A stretch of DNA of 64,000 nt from contig OZ244822.1 of assembly GCA_965220345.1 (NCBI GenBank), forward strand, positions 2,046,001 to 2,110,000, given 5' to 3'. Position 1 is the first letter of the stretch. Each line of letters starts with the position of its first letter. The DNA comes from Aldehydirespirator sp965220345. Lineage in GTDB: Bacteria; Actinomycetota; Acidimicrobiia; Acidimicrobiales; Aldehydirespiratoraceae. Below the pieces are notes generated by a model. That model was given only the letters and a program-made list of their open reading frames with translations. It had not been told where the DNA came from and made no database searches. The position numbers and the translations under genes were made by a program. Positions 8,620 to 17,240 of this stretch are shown here, piece by piece.

Positions 8620-9591
8620 ATGTCAGAGACCGCCACCATCATCCGCGTCCCCGCCAATCACCTGCTCGGACCACTGGTTGGGGAACACGATGCCAACCTC
8701 CGACAGCTAGAAAGCGCTTTTCCCGGCAGTCGCATTCATCTGCGTGGCAACGAAGTGAGCGTGCTCGGTGATGAAGCCGAGACCGTCGCCCGACTTTTTG
8801 AGGAGCTGATTCTGCTGCTGGAGCACGGCCAGCGTCTTGATGTGCCCACCATCAATCGCACCATCGAAATGGTGAGAAGCAATGTCAGCGCCTCAGAAGT
8901 GCTCACCCATGACGTGCTGCGTACTGCTGGTGGTCGAGTTGTGCGACCCAAGTCGGCGGGCCAGAAACACTATGTCGATGTGATGGGGCGAAGCGTTATC
9001 ACTTTCAGCATCGGACCCGCCGGTACCGGTAAGAGCTGGCTGGCGGTGGCCATGGCAGTAAGGGCGCTGAACAACGATGAGGTAAGCAGGATCATCTTGA
9101 CCCGCCCAGCGGTTGAAGCGGGTGAACGGCTTGGTTTCCTGCCAGGGGATCTTATGGCCAAGGTTGACCCGTATCTGAGGCCGCTTTATGACGCGCTCTA
9201 TGACATGGTCGGCAGCGAGGGCATGGAGGGACTGTTAGAACGTGGTGCAGTAGAAGTAGCACCGCTGGCTTTCATGCGGGGGCGTACTCTCAACTCAAGC
9301 TTCATCATCCTTGACGAAGCGCAGAACACCACGCCCGAGCAGATGAAAATGTTCCTGACGCGTATCGGTTTCGGGTCCCGGGCGGTGGTCACTGGAGATG
9401 TCACGCAGATTGATGTGGCCGGGGGGCGCAGCGGTCTTGTCAACATTGAGGAACTGTTGGGTGGCATTGAAGGGATCGGTTTTGCTCATCTGGGTAGCAG
9501 TGATGTTGTGCGTCACCGCATTGTTGCTGACATTGTTACCGCCTACGACAAGGTGGGCCGTAAGCAGCGAAGCTCACCTTCGGCTAACTAA
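8620..9591 (+). CDS. PhoH-like ATPase (YbeZ type)
   Basis: A 323-residue cytoplasmic P-loop ATPase linked to RNA metabolism and ribosome maturation in partnership with YbeY. An N-terminal KH-like segment (about 30-60) precedes the PhoH domain. Walker A is GPAGTGKS at 132-139 and Walker B is FIILDEAQ at about 228-235. The conserved RPAVEAGERLGFLPGD segment is at 162-177. It overlaps ybeY by one base (TAATG), and the phoH-ybeY-corC-era order is widely conserved, supporting co-transcription of the whole block. Confidence 0.93.
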   Translation: MSETATIIRVPANHLLGPLVGEHDANLRQLESAFPGSRIHLRGNEVSVLGDEAETVARLFEELILLLEHGQRLDVPTINRTIEMVRSNVSASEVLTHDVLRTAGGRVVRPKSAGQKHYVDVMGRSVITFSIGPAGTGKSWLAVAMAVRALNNDEVSRIILTRPAVEAGERLGFLPGDLMAKVDPYLRPLYDALYDMVGSEGMEGLLERGAVEVAPLAFMRGRTLNSSFIILDEAQNTTPEQMKMFLTRIGFGSRAVVTGDVTQIDVAGGRSGLVNIEELLGGIEGIGFAHLGSSDVVRHRIVADIVTAYDKVGRKQRSSPSAN

Positions 9592-10178
9592 TGATTCAAG
9601 AAACCGGTGACCCCGGTGCCGGTGAGCCCCCGGGAGTTCCTGAAGTATTAGCGGTCGACGAGACTGCATTGAGTGGGTTGCTTGACGCGAGCGACACCCC
9701 GATTGACACGACACGTTGGGCCAATCTGGCTGCGGCAGTGCTGCAAGCTGAAGGCGTGAACCGAGGTGAGTTGGGGCTGAGGTTCGTTGCTGTTGAAGAC
9801 ATGGCCGAACTGAACTCGGTTCACTTAGGTGAGTCTGGGCCCACTGACGTGCTGGCTTTTCCGATTGACGCGCGGCAGCCTGACGCTGTGCAACCAGAAG
9901 CAGATGATTCTTCCACGAATCAATCTTTTGAACCTGAGATGCTTCTGGGTGATGTGGTGATCTGTCCGGCTTACGCGCGAAAATCGCTGCAAAAAACCGA
10001 TGACCTGTGTGATGAACTGGCGTTACTAGTAGTACACGGCGTTTTGCATGTGTTGGGATATGACCACGCACACGTTGATGATGCCGCGGTGATGCAAGCC
10101 CGTCAGGATCAACTGTTGGCCGAGCATCACCGTGCTGGCTTCACGAGCAGCGCCAGACTTCTCGCTGTCAATGGCTAA
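9591..10178 (+). CDS. ybeY: Endoribonuclease YbeY
   Basis: A 195-residue single-strand-specific metallo-endoribonuclease that acts in 16S rRNA 3' maturation and ribosome quality control. The zinc site HGVLHVLGYDH gives H149, H153 and H159. GPTDVLAFPID at 83-93 is the conserved substrate-side motif. The first 40 or so residues (rich in Gly/Pro/Asp) extend beyond the usual start of the family, so an internal start remains possible, but ATG at 9591 touches the phoH stop. Confidence 0.93.
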   Translation: MIQETGDPGAGEPPGVPEVLAVDETALSGLLDASDTPIDTTRWANLAAAVLQAEGVNRGELGLRFVAVEDMAELNSVHLGESGPTDVLAFPIDARQPDAVQPEADDSSTNQSFEPEMLLGDVVICPAYARKSLQKTDDLCDELALLVVHGVLHVLGYDHAHVDDAAVMQARQDQLLAEHHRAGFTSSARLLAVNG

Positions 10179-10205
10179 ACCCTTCAATAATCCCGAACGT
10201 TCTCA

Positions 10206-11063
10206 ATGACTAAAACCAACCATTCCGACACCGAAAAAGAAAAAGAAGCACGGGAACCGCGGCGTGCCAGACGTCGTAGAGGCAGGCGCGTCAAGCTTGG
10301 TGCAACACCGGTCAGCGAAGATGAACTAATCGCTATCACCACCGCCGCCGCTCAAGCCGACACCATCGACAACGCTGAACGTGACATGATCGCTTCGGCT
10401 CTGGCCTTAGACCGCACCGTGGTGCGAGAAGTGATGGCCCCTCGCGCTGACATGGTGACCGTAGACGCGGATATGACCGTGACCGAAGCGCTCGAAATAG
10501 CCATAGACCGTGGCCTTAGCCGCCTGCCGGTGTGCCGCAACGACATTGACGACATTGTCGGGATCGTGCTGCTGAAAGACCTAGCCCGCAGCGAGCGGTC
10601 AGGCAGCGGCCAAGCAAACGTGTGCGGGTCAATGCGCCGCGCCATGTTCGTCCCCGAAACCAAGCGAGTCGATGCCTTGCTTTCCGAAATGCAGACTGCC
10701 CGAGGACATCTGGCGGTGGTAGTGGACGAATACGGCGGCACTGCCGGGCTTGTCACCCTTGAGGATCTAGTCGAAGAACTAGTCGGTGAGATCTTTGATG
10801 AGTTCGACCGTCCCGAGAAGCTGCTGGAGAGATTGGCAGACGGCGAAGCGCTGGTGCATGGCCGTATGCCCGTGGATCAACTCAACCTGCTTGTGGATGC
10901 GGATCTGCCCGATGATCATTGGGACACGGTTGGTGGCCTGATTTTTAGCACGTTGGGCCATGTCCCTGATGTCGGTGAAACCATCGAAGTTGATGGTTTA
11001 CGGCTGCGTGTTGAGCACATGGAAGGCCGCCGCATCACCCAGGTGAGGCTCACCCGAACATGA
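10206..11063 (+). CDS. CBS-pair CorC/HlyC family protein
   Basis: 285 residues. A charged Arg/Lys-rich N-terminus is followed by two CBS domains (about 68-195, with EVMAPRADMVTVD and GHLAVVVDEYGGTAGLVT), then the CorC_HlyC transporter-associated C-terminal domain (about 205-285). CBS pairs bind adenine nucleotides. There is no DUF21/CNNM membrane domain, so this is the soluble CorC type implicated in magnesium/cobalt efflux rather than the membrane-embedded type. It lies between ybeY and era, its standard place, and overlaps era by ATGA. Confidence 0.88.
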   Translation: MTKTNHSDTEKEKEAREPRRARRRRGRRVKLGATPVSEDELIAITTAAAQADTIDNAERDMIASALALDRTVVREVMAPRADMVTVDADMTVTEALEIAIDRGLSRLPVCRNDIDDIVGIVLLKDLARSERSGSGQANVCGSMRRAMFVPETKRVDALLSEMQTARGHLAVVVDEYGGTAGLVTLEDLVEELVGEIFDEFDRPEKLLERLADGEALVHGRMPVDQLNLLVDADLPDDHWDTVGGLIFSTLGHVPDVGETIEVDGLRLRVEHMEGRRITQVRLTRT

Positions 11064-11902
11064 CCGCGAAGTACCGCTGCGGTTTTGTCGGATTGGCGGG
11101 GCGCCCCAACGCAGGCAAGTCAACTCTGATCAATCGGATCATCGGACAGAAAGTCTCGATCATCTCAGATAAGCCGCAGACCACTCGTGCCGAGACGCGG
11201 GCAGTGCTGACACGCCGGGATGCTCAGCTGATAATGGTTGACACGCCCGGCATCCACAAACCCCGCAACGCTTTTGGTCAGCGCCTCAACGCCGCAGCTT
11301 CGCAGGCTCTGGACGGAGCGGATGTGACATGCCTAGTGATAGACGCGGCGGCACCGTATGGTCGCGGCGACGCATTCATAGCCGCATCACTCCCGCCAGA
11401 CTCGGTGGTGATAGTCACCAAATCCGATCTTGTTGGTCCGCAAGTGATGCTCAAACAACTAGCCGCTCTAGCGGAGCTTGACTTCGAGGCGTATTTCCCA
11501 GTGAGTGGACTCACCGGTGAGGGCGTGGAGGTGCTGCTGGAGCATCTCGTGGCGCGCCTACCCGAAAGCTTGCCGCTGTATCCGGCCGACACCGTGACTG
11601 ACACTCCTGCAGCTTTCTGGGTGGCGGAACTGGTGCGGGAGCGACTGCTCGCCGCAGCACGAAACGAGCTGCCTCATGCCATCACCACCCGAGTCACCGA
11701 ATGGGACTGGCCACTAGTGCGCTGCGAAATCATCGTGGAGCGCCCGTCTCAAAAAGCCATTGTGATAGGCCGTGGCGGAGCGCTGCTCAAGGAGGTAGGA
11801 ACCGCGGTGCGTGCCGAACTTCCCGACGGGGCCTACTTGCAGCTTGCCGTGAAGGTCGACAAAAACTGGCATAACCGTGACCCTGTGCAAGCCACGCGGT
11901 AG
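11060..11902 (+). CDS. era: GTPase Era
   Basis: A 280-residue GTPase that binds the 3' end of 16S rRNA and links ribosome assembly to growth. G1 is GRPNAGKS at 14-21, G2 is the TTR stretch after SDKPQ (about 40), G3 is DTPG at 61-64 and G4 is TKSD near 119. The C-terminal KH domain (about 205-275) has the VIGRGGALLKEVG signature. The start overlaps the upstream stop (ATGA). uppS follows after 9 bases. Confidence 0.96.
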   Translation: MTAKYRCGFVGLAGRPNAGKSTLINRIIGQKVSIISDKPQTTRAETRAVLTRRDAQLIMVDTPGIHKPRNAFGQRLNAAASQALDGADVTCLVIDAAAPYGRGDAFIAASLPPDSVVIVTKSDLVGPQVMLKQLAALAELDFEAYFPVSGLTGEGVEVLLEHLVARLPESLPLYPADTVTDTPAAFWVAELVRERLLAAARNELPHAITTRVTEWDWPLVRCEIIVERPSQKAIVIGRGGALLKEVGTAVRAELPDGAYLQLAVKVDKNWHNRDPVQATR

Positions 11903-11911
11903 CGTCAGGCG

Positions 11912-12682
11912 ATGATCGCTGCGGCTCTTGACCTTGAACGCGTGCCCGCGCATGTGGCCTGCGTTATGGACGGCAACGGCCGCTGGGCGCAGTCCCGCGG
12001 TCTGCCCCGCACCGAAGGGCATCGCGCTGGTGAGGAAGCCCTCTTTGATGTGGTGGAGGGAGCTTTAGATATAGGCATTGACTGGCTCACCGTCTACGCC
12101 TTCAGCACCGAGAACTGGAGTAGGCCAGCAGACGAGGTGCGGTTTCTGCTTGATTTCAACGAGGACATTCTGCTGCGTCGCCGCGATGAACTGCATCAGC
12201 GGGGAGTTCGGATCCGTTTTGTGGGGCGCCGTGATCGCCGAGTTCCCAAAAGGCTTCTAGATCTGATGGATGATGCTATTGAACTCACTCAACACAACAG
12301 TTGCCTGACATTATCGATCGCTTTCAACTACGGAGGTCGTGCTGAGATTGTCGACGCGGTGCGTGCTGTGGTGAGTTCGGGAATATCGCCGGATCGGATC
12401 ACCGAGCGCACTATCGCCTGCCGACTTTATGACCCTGAAATGCCCGAACCAGATCTGATGATCCGCACCTCGGGCGAATATCGCACCTCCAATTTTTTGC
12501 TTTGGGGGATGGCCTACAGCGAGCTTTACTTCACCGACAAAACCTGGCCCGATTTCCGCCGCAGTGACCTGTATGAGGCGATCAAGGTTTATCAGGAGCG
12601 AGAGCGGCGCTTCGGGCGTTTGGCCCCCAACGGTGCCGCCCCGAGCACCTCTTCGAGGTTCGGTGCCAACGGCGAACGCTGA
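11912..12682 (+). CDS. uppS: Polyprenyl diphosphate synthase (UPP synthase family)
   Basis: A cis-prenyltransferase of 256 residues making the long-chain polyprenyl phosphate carrier for cell-wall synthesis. The catalytic motif CVMDGNGRWA contains D20. TVYAFSTENWSRP, SIAFNYGGRAEI and the C-terminal RTSGEYRTSNFLLW are all present. The usual pattern is SGE.RLSNFLLWQ; here the Q position is G (LLWGMAYSE). The start ATG at 11912 lies 9 bases after era. It is followed closely by recO. Confidence 0.94.
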   Translation: MIAAALDLERVPAHVACVMDGNGRWAQSRGLPRTEGHRAGEEALFDVVEGALDIGIDWLTVYAFSTENWSRPADEVRFLLDFNEDILLRRRDELHQRGVRIRFVGRRDRRVPKRLLDLMDDAIELTQHNSCLTLSIAFNYGGRAEIVDAVRAVVSSGISPDRITERTIACRLYDPEMPEPDLMIRTSGEYRTSNFLLWGMAYSELYFTDKTWPDFRRSDLYEAIKVYQERERRFGRLAPNGAAPSTSSRFGANGER

Positions 12683-12692
12683 GTTCTGAGCG

Positions 12693-13412
12693 GTGCCTCT
12701 CTACCGCGACGAGGCGGTGGTGTTGCGAACCTGGAAGCTGGGCGAAGCTGACCGTATCGTCAGCTTGCATACGCTGGGGCGTGGCAAAGTGCGCGCAGTC
12801 GCCAAAGGCGTGCGGCGTACCCGCTCGAAGTTCGGTGCCCGTCTAGAACCGGCTAGTCATGTAGCGGTGCAGCTTTATGAGGGGCGAAGCGATCTGCATA
12901 CGCTCGCGCAAGCTGAGAGCATCGACCGTTTTATTGCTTTGCGCTCTGATCCAGCGAGGTTCGCTCAGGCTTCGGCCATGCTGGAAGCCGTAGAGCAGCT
13001 GGCACCCGAATCCGAAAGCGACCCCGAGCGTCATGTGATGCTGGTGCGAGCGCTCAGCACTTTAGAGAGACTACAAAGCGATCTGATCGTGGCCGGGTTC
13101 TTCTTGAAGTTGCTGATGCTGGAAGGGGTTCAGCCTGAACTGCATCGCTGCGTGGCTTGCGGAGCTGGCGAACCCTTTGATGCGCTTGATACTGCCGCGG
13201 GTGGGGTTTTGTGTCGACGCTGTCGCCAAGGACGCTCAATCAGTGCAGAAGCTTTGGAGTTGCTTCGTCAGATCTTGGGCGGACAGTTAGGAGAGGCTTT
13301 GCGCCGCAGCAACGATGACGCAGCCGCTGAAGTGACCGCGATCGCTACCGAAGCAATCGAGACGCATCTTGAGCGGCGGCTGCGGTCGATGGCTGTGCTT
13401 GAACGCAGCTGA
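12693..13412 (+). CDS. recO: DNA repair protein RecO
   Basis: 239 residues. Helps load RecA through the RecFOR pathway. The N-terminal OB-fold has YRDEAVVLRTWKLGEADRIVSL. The zinc site in the C-terminal helical region uses C153, C156, C174 and C177 (CVACG and CRRC). The start is GTG at 12693, ten bases after uppS. The order era-uppS-recO-glyS is typical. Confidence 0.93.
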   Translation: MPLYRDEAVVLRTWKLGEADRIVSLHTLGRGKVRAVAKGVRRTRSKFGARLEPASHVAVQLYEGRSDLHTLAQAESIDRFIALRSDPARFAQASAMLEAVEQLAPESESDPERHVMLVRALSTLERLQSDLIVAGFFLKLLMLEGVQPELHRCVACGAGEPFDALDTAAGGVLCRRCRQGRSISAEALELLRQILGGQLGEALRRSNDDAAAEVTAIATEAIETHLERRLRSMAVLERS

Positions 13413-13438
13413 GTTGTGCGCTCTACCCTGTGAGGGTC

Positions 13439-14782
13439 ATGTCTGAGACCCCTGTAGCGCATTCTGGAGCACCTTCGGGCACAGCTCTGTTTGATGCTGT
13501 CGTTGATTTGTGCGTGCAGCGTGGCTTCGTTTTCCGTTCCGCAGAAATCTATGGCGGCTTCCGCTCGGCGTATGACTACGGGCCGCTGGGGGTGCTGCTT
13601 TTACGCAACGTGAAGGAGCAGTGGTGGCGTTCGATGGTGCAGCTACGCCATGACGTGGTCGGCTTGGATGCCTCAATCTTGTCTCCCCCGGCGGTCTGGG
13701 AAGCTTCTGGGCATCTTGACAATTTTTCTGATCCGATGGTGGAGTGCGCTGCCTGCGGCAAACGCTTGCGTCTGGACAAGCTCCAAGACTCTGACTTGTG
13801 CACGGAGCGAGACAAGGAATGCGACTTTGGTGATCCTCGCCAGTTCAATCTGATGTTCTCAACTCATGCCGGACCGGTGGCTGATTCGGCGACCCAGGTT
13901 TATCTCCGCCCCGAGACTGCTCAGGGCATGTTCATTAATTTCGCCAACGTGGCCCGTGCCGCTCGCAAACGCCCGCCGTTCGGTATTGCTCAGATCGGCA
14001 AATCGTTCCGTAACGAGATCACTCCAGGGAACTTCGTTTTTCGTACTCGTGAGTTCGAACAGATGGAGATGGAGTATTTCGTGCCACCGGATGAGGCTTC
14101 AAGCTGGTTTGAGCATTGGTGCGAAACCCGTATGCAGTGGTATTTAGGTCTCGGGATCCGACCCGAGTTGCTGCGGCTACGTGCCCACGGCGAAGACGAG
14201 TTGAGCCATTATTCGTCGGCTACTTCCGATGTTGAATTTTTGTTTCCCTGGGGATGGGACGAGCTTGAAGGAATCGCCAACCGCGGCGACTATGACCTGC
14301 GCTGCCATGCTGAGCATTCCGGTGAACGTCTCGACATTTTTGATCCCACCACCGAAGAGCATTATCTGCCGCATGTGATTGAGCCCGCAGCGGGTGCGAC
14401 TCGTGCAGCCATGGCTTTTTTGATGTCGGCGTATCACAGCGAGTTAGTCAACGATGCCGAACGGGTGGTGCTGCGATTGGATCCGCGGCTGGCTCCTTAT
14501 CAGGTGGCGGTGCTGCCACTTTCACGCAAAGAGGTGCTGGTGCCAGTAGCGAATCAGGTTTTCGATCTGATCAAAGGCGGCTGGAGCTGCGACTACGACG
14601 AAACGCAGGCCATCGGCCGCCGCTACCGTCGCCAAGACGAGATCGGCACTCCGCTGTGTGTAACCGTTGATTTCGACACTCTCGAAGACAGCGCTGTGAC
14701 AGTGCGAGACCGTGACTCCATGGCGCAGGATCGTGTCAGCATTGACCGACTGCCAGCTTTTTTGTCTGAGCGCCTCAGATGA
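13439..14782 (+). CDS. glyS: Glycyl-tRNA synthetase (homodimeric class II)
   Basis: About 447 residues of the eukaryote-like single-chain GlyQS type. Class II motifs are visible: ESG-type entry SAEIYGGFRSAYDYGPLG, motif 2 RNEITPGNFVFRTREFEQMEME, and motif 3 near EPAAGATRAAMAFLM. A zinc-like cluster CAACGKRL is followed by CTERDKECDFGDPRQFNLMF. The C-terminal anticodon-binding domain starts with APYQVAVLPL. ATG at 13439 is preferred; an in-frame GTG at 13430 is possible, and neither has a clear Shine-Dalgarno sequence at good spacing. Confidence 0.94.
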   Translation: MSETPVAHSGAPSGTALFDAVVDLCVQRGFVFRSAEIYGGFRSAYDYGPLGVLLLRNVKEQWWRSMVQLRHDVVGLDASILSPPAVWEASGHLDNFSDPMVECAACGKRLRLDKLQDSDLCTERDKECDFGDPRQFNLMFSTHAGPVADSATQVYLRPETAQGMFINFANVARAARKRPPFGIAQIGKSFRNEITPGNFVFRTREFEQMEMEYFVPPDEASSWFEHWCETRMQWYLGLGIRPELLRLRAHGEDELSHYSSATSDVEFLFPWGWDELEGIANRGDYDLRCHAEHSGERLDIFDPTTEEHYLPHVIEPAAGATRAAMAFLMSAYHSELVNDAERVVLRLDPRLAPYQVAVLPLSRKEVLVPVANQVFDLIKGGWSCDYDETQAIGRRYRRQDEIGTPLCVTVDFDTLEDSAVTVRDRDSMAQDRVSIDRLPAFLSERLR

Positions 14783-14833
14783 CCCGAAGCGGGTGAGTCG
14801 CTCCACAACGCCAAGTTAAGTTTTCAATACTTT

Positions 14834-14863
14834 TTGTGTATATCGACTTATTTCAGATACAAT
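14834..14863 (+). promoter_or_regulatory. Candidate promoter upstream of dnaG
   Basis: TTGTGT (14834-14839) and TACAAT (14858-14863) are separated by 18 bases inside an unusually AT-rich stretch for this genome. Transcription would begin at about 14870, at the first bases of the long hairpin that follows. No experimental support. Confidence 0.5.
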
Positions 14864-14868
14864 ACAAA

Positions 14869-14918
14869 TGCCGGGGCACCCCCGCGGTTTGTCCGCTCTG
14901 GGCGGGGGCGCTCCGGCA
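14869..14918 (+). promoter_or_regulatory. Long GC-rich hairpin in the dnaG leader
   Basis: Left arm 14869-14885 and right arm 14902-14918 pair over 17 positions with one G-U pair and one A-C mismatch, enclosing a 16-base loop. No T tract follows, so it does not look like a simple intrinsic terminator for glyS. Directly downstream, GGTCCGCTCGG repeats bases of the loop (GTCCGCTCTGG). It could be a structured 5' leader or a small RNA. Confidence 0.55.
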
Positions 14919-15010
14919 CTTGGTCCGCTCGGTCCAGCGAACTGTAGCACTTTGTGAGGACGCAGGCAACGGTCTGTCGGTCTGCGGATCACACTGGTAG
15001 TTTCGCGGCG

Positions 15011-16813
15011 ATGGGGATTATCGCTGATGACATAGCGAAGGTGCGTGCTGCCACAGACATTGTGGCGATCATTGCTGAGCACACCGAGATCAAACGCTCT
15101 GGTCGTCAGTGGATGGCTCGCTGCCCGCTGCATGGTGAGCGCACTCCGTCGTTGTCAGTGTCTCCTGAGAAAGGTGTCTACTACTGTTTCGGCTGTCAGC
15201 GCAGCGGCGATGTGATCACTTTCGTGCAAGAGATTGAGGGTCTTGACTTCAGTGCCGCAGTCGAGTCTTTGGCAGCACGAGCTGGAATCCAGCTTCACTA
15301 CACCAGTCGCGACGAAAGCAGCGTTAGGAGTCGCCGACGCAAACTGCTTGAAGCTGTCGCGGCAGCTAGGGATTTTTATCATCAGAGGCTGCTTGACAGC
15401 AAAGACGCTGGACCGGCGCGCAACTATCTGCGGTCGCGTGGCTATGACGGTGATCTGGTGCGGTGCTGGAAGCTGGGTTGGGCACCTGATGACTGGGATG
15501 TTCTCGCTCGGCGCTTGAGGCTTTCCGATGATGATCTGCGCGACTCGGGCTTGGGTTTCGTGAACCGCGGCGGTCGTCAGCAGGACTTCTTTCGTGGTCG
15601 GATCTTGTTTCCCATAACCAACGAGAAAGGCGATCCGGTTGGTTTTGGTGGTCGTGTCATGCCTGATGGTGACGGGCCCAAATATCTGAACACGTCAACC
15701 GAAGCCAAGGTTTACGACAAAAGCAAAGTGCTTTACGGGTTGCATGACCATCGTCGTCAGATCGTCAAGGAAGGTCAAGCGGTGATCTGTGAGGGCTACA
15801 CCGATGTGATCGGCTGTGCTGAAGCTGGCTTAGAGCAGGCTGTAGCGACCTGTGGAACTGCTTTGACCGAAGAACATGTGCGACTACTGAAACGCTTTTC
15901 GGCTAATCGGCTGGTGCTGGCTTTCGATGCTGATGCTGCTGGTGTTGCTGCTGCGAGCCGTGTTTACGCTTGGGAGCACAAGTTCGAACTTGAAGTGCTT
16001 GTGGCTGATTTGCCGTCTGGCAAAGACCCCGGCGACCTGAGCCGCAGCGATCCCGCGGCATTGAGATACGCGGTCAAAAACGCTGTGCCGTTGCTGCAGT
16101 TTCGTGTGGATCGAGTGCTGGCTGGTGCTGACCTGTCCACGATTGAGGGGCGTGCCCGAGCTGCTGAGCGTGCAGCGGTATTGGTGCTTGAGCATCCCAA
16201 AGAAGTAGTGCGAGACGAACACATCATGGAGATCGCTGACCGTTGCCTTGTCGAGTCAGCTCAGCTTCGCCGTTTCGCGGCAGCGGTTGGTGCTGGTGGA
16301 GATGGCGTTTCCGGCAAAGCTGTGAATGAAGCTCAGCATGATGATCGTCTTACCCCTGAAGACGAGGCTCTACAGCTGGTGATTCACCGACCTGACGAAG
16401 TGGTTGGCTTGCTGCATGGCTCACTTTTTGGTGATCCAGCGCACCGTGAGGCGTATGAGGCTTTGGTGAGCGAGGGGGGAGTGGTAGCGGCCTCCGATCA
16501 AGTGTCGCTGTCTGCGGCGCAGCTGTTGCATCGGCTTGCAGTTGATCCTGGCAACGCGTCGGCTGAGGATGTGCTGGCACGGGTAGCTCAACTCTCCGCA
16601 AGACGTGCCATGAACAACCTGCGTCGCCTGGCACGCTCAGCGTCTGATACTGAGACATCCCGACAGTTCAATGCGAGTTTTGTTTGGATACAGATGCACA
16701 CTCAGCGCCTTGATGAGCGCATCACCCGCGCTGAGGCTGTGGCGGAGTTGCTTCCCTGGCTAATTGAGCACGGGCAAAGCCTTGAAGATTCGGCGGGTTC
16801 TGTCTCTGGCTAG
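15011..16813 (+). CDS. dnaG: DNA primase
   Basis: 600 residues; makes RNA primers at the replication fork. The N-terminal zinc-binding domain uses C38, H41, C59 and C62 (CPLHG and CFGC). The TOPRIM catalytic core has EGYTD at 261-265 and a LAFDADAAG acidic motif near 305. YLNTSTEAKVYDKSKVLYGL is the conserved primase segment. The C-terminal helicase-interaction region (about 450-600) is more divergent. ATG at 15011 puts the zinc domain in register with other primases; a GTG 19 codons upstream is in frame but unlikely. rpoD does not follow; tRNA genes do. Confidence 0.95.
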   Translation: MGIIADDIAKVRAATDIVAIIAEHTEIKRSGRQWMARCPLHGERTPSLSVSPEKGVYYCFGCQRSGDVITFVQEIEGLDFSAAVESLAARAGIQLHYTSRDESSVRSRRRKLLEAVAAARDFYHQRLLDSKDAGPARNYLRSRGYDGDLVRCWKLGWAPDDWDVLARRLRLSDDDLRDSGLGFVNRGGRQQDFFRGRILFPITNEKGDPVGFGGRVMPDGDGPKYLNTSTEAKVYDKSKVLYGLHDHRRQIVKEGQAVICEGYTDVIGCAEAGLEQAVATCGTALTEEHVRLLKRFSANRLVLAFDADAAGVAAASRVYAWEHKFELEVLVADLPSGKDPGDLSRSDPAALRYAVKNAVPLLQFRVDRVLAGADLSTIEGRARAAERAAVLVLEHPKEVVRDEHIMEIADRCLVESAQLRRFAAAVGAGGDGVSGKAVNEAQHDDRLTPEDEALQLVIHRPDEVVGLLHGSLFGDPAHREAYEALVSEGGVVAASDQVSLSAAQLLHRLAVDPGNASAEDVLARVAQLSARRAMNNLRRLARSASDTETSRQFNASFVWIQMHTQRLDERITRAEAVAELLPWLIEHGQSLEDSAGSVSG

Positions 16814-16833
16814 CTGATAGCCTCTCAAGCTGA

Positions 16834-16906
16834 TCCGGGGTAGCTCAACTGGCAGAGCAAGCGGCTGTTAACCGCTAGGTTGTGGGTTCGAGTCCCACCC
16901 CCGGAG
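16834..16906 (+). tRNA. tRNA-Asn (anticodon GTT)
   Basis: Acceptor TCCGGGG pairs with CCCCGGA, the anticodon loop is CTGTTAA, and the T-loop TTCGAGT is closed by GTGGG/CCCAC. The discriminator is G, with encoded CCA at 16907-16909. Confidence 0.95.
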
Positions 16907-16953
16907 CCAACCGACCATCCTTAGGCTTGAGCACCGTGCGTGACGTTTGTTGG

Positions 16954-17027
16954 TACGCCCCCTGGGAATCGAACCCAGAACCTTCGGGTTAAAAGCCCGC
17001 TGCTCTACCTGGTTGAGCTAGAGGCGC
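16954..17027 (-). tRNA. tRNA-Lys (anticodon TTT)
   Basis: A minus-strand cloverleaf: acceptor GCGCCTC, anticodon loop CTTTTAA, T-loop TTCGATT. CCA is encoded at 16951-16953. Acceptor and T arms are nearly identical to tRNA-Lys(CTT) at 8068-8141, suggesting a shared origin. Confidence 0.95.
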
Positions 17028-17039
17028 AAAGCGTTTCTG

Positions 17040-17112
17040 CGCCCCCGGCAGGACTCGAACCCGCAACCTTCCGGTCCGAAGCCGGACGCTCTTCCAGTTG
17101 AGCTACAAGGGC
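17040..17112 (-). tRNA. tRNA-Arg (anticodon TCG)
   Basis: On the minus strand acceptor GCCCTTG pairs with CGGGGGC, the anticodon loop is CTTCGGA and the T-loop TTCGAGT. CCA is not encoded. Confidence 0.93.
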
Positions 17113-17116
17113 ATGG

Positions 17117-17199
17117 TGCGGGCGGAGGGACTTGAACCCTCATAACCATAGGTCGCCGGATTTTAAGTCCGGTGCGTCTGCCAGTTCCGCCACGCCCGC
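17117..17199 (-). tRNA. tRNA-Leu (anticodon TAA)
   Basis: 83 nt on the minus strand with the long variable arm of class II tRNAs. Acceptor GCGGGCG pairs with CGCCCGC, the anticodon loop is CTTAAAA and the T-loop TTCAAGT. CCA is encoded at 17114-17116. Confidence 0.94.
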
Positions 17200-17240
17200 T
17201 TATCAGTCAATCTATAGCAGATTCACGCACCTCCTGCCGG

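Noticed and set aside
14869..14918. Intrinsic terminator of glyS
   Set aside because: No T tract follows the right arm, and a promoter-like pair sits directly in front of it.
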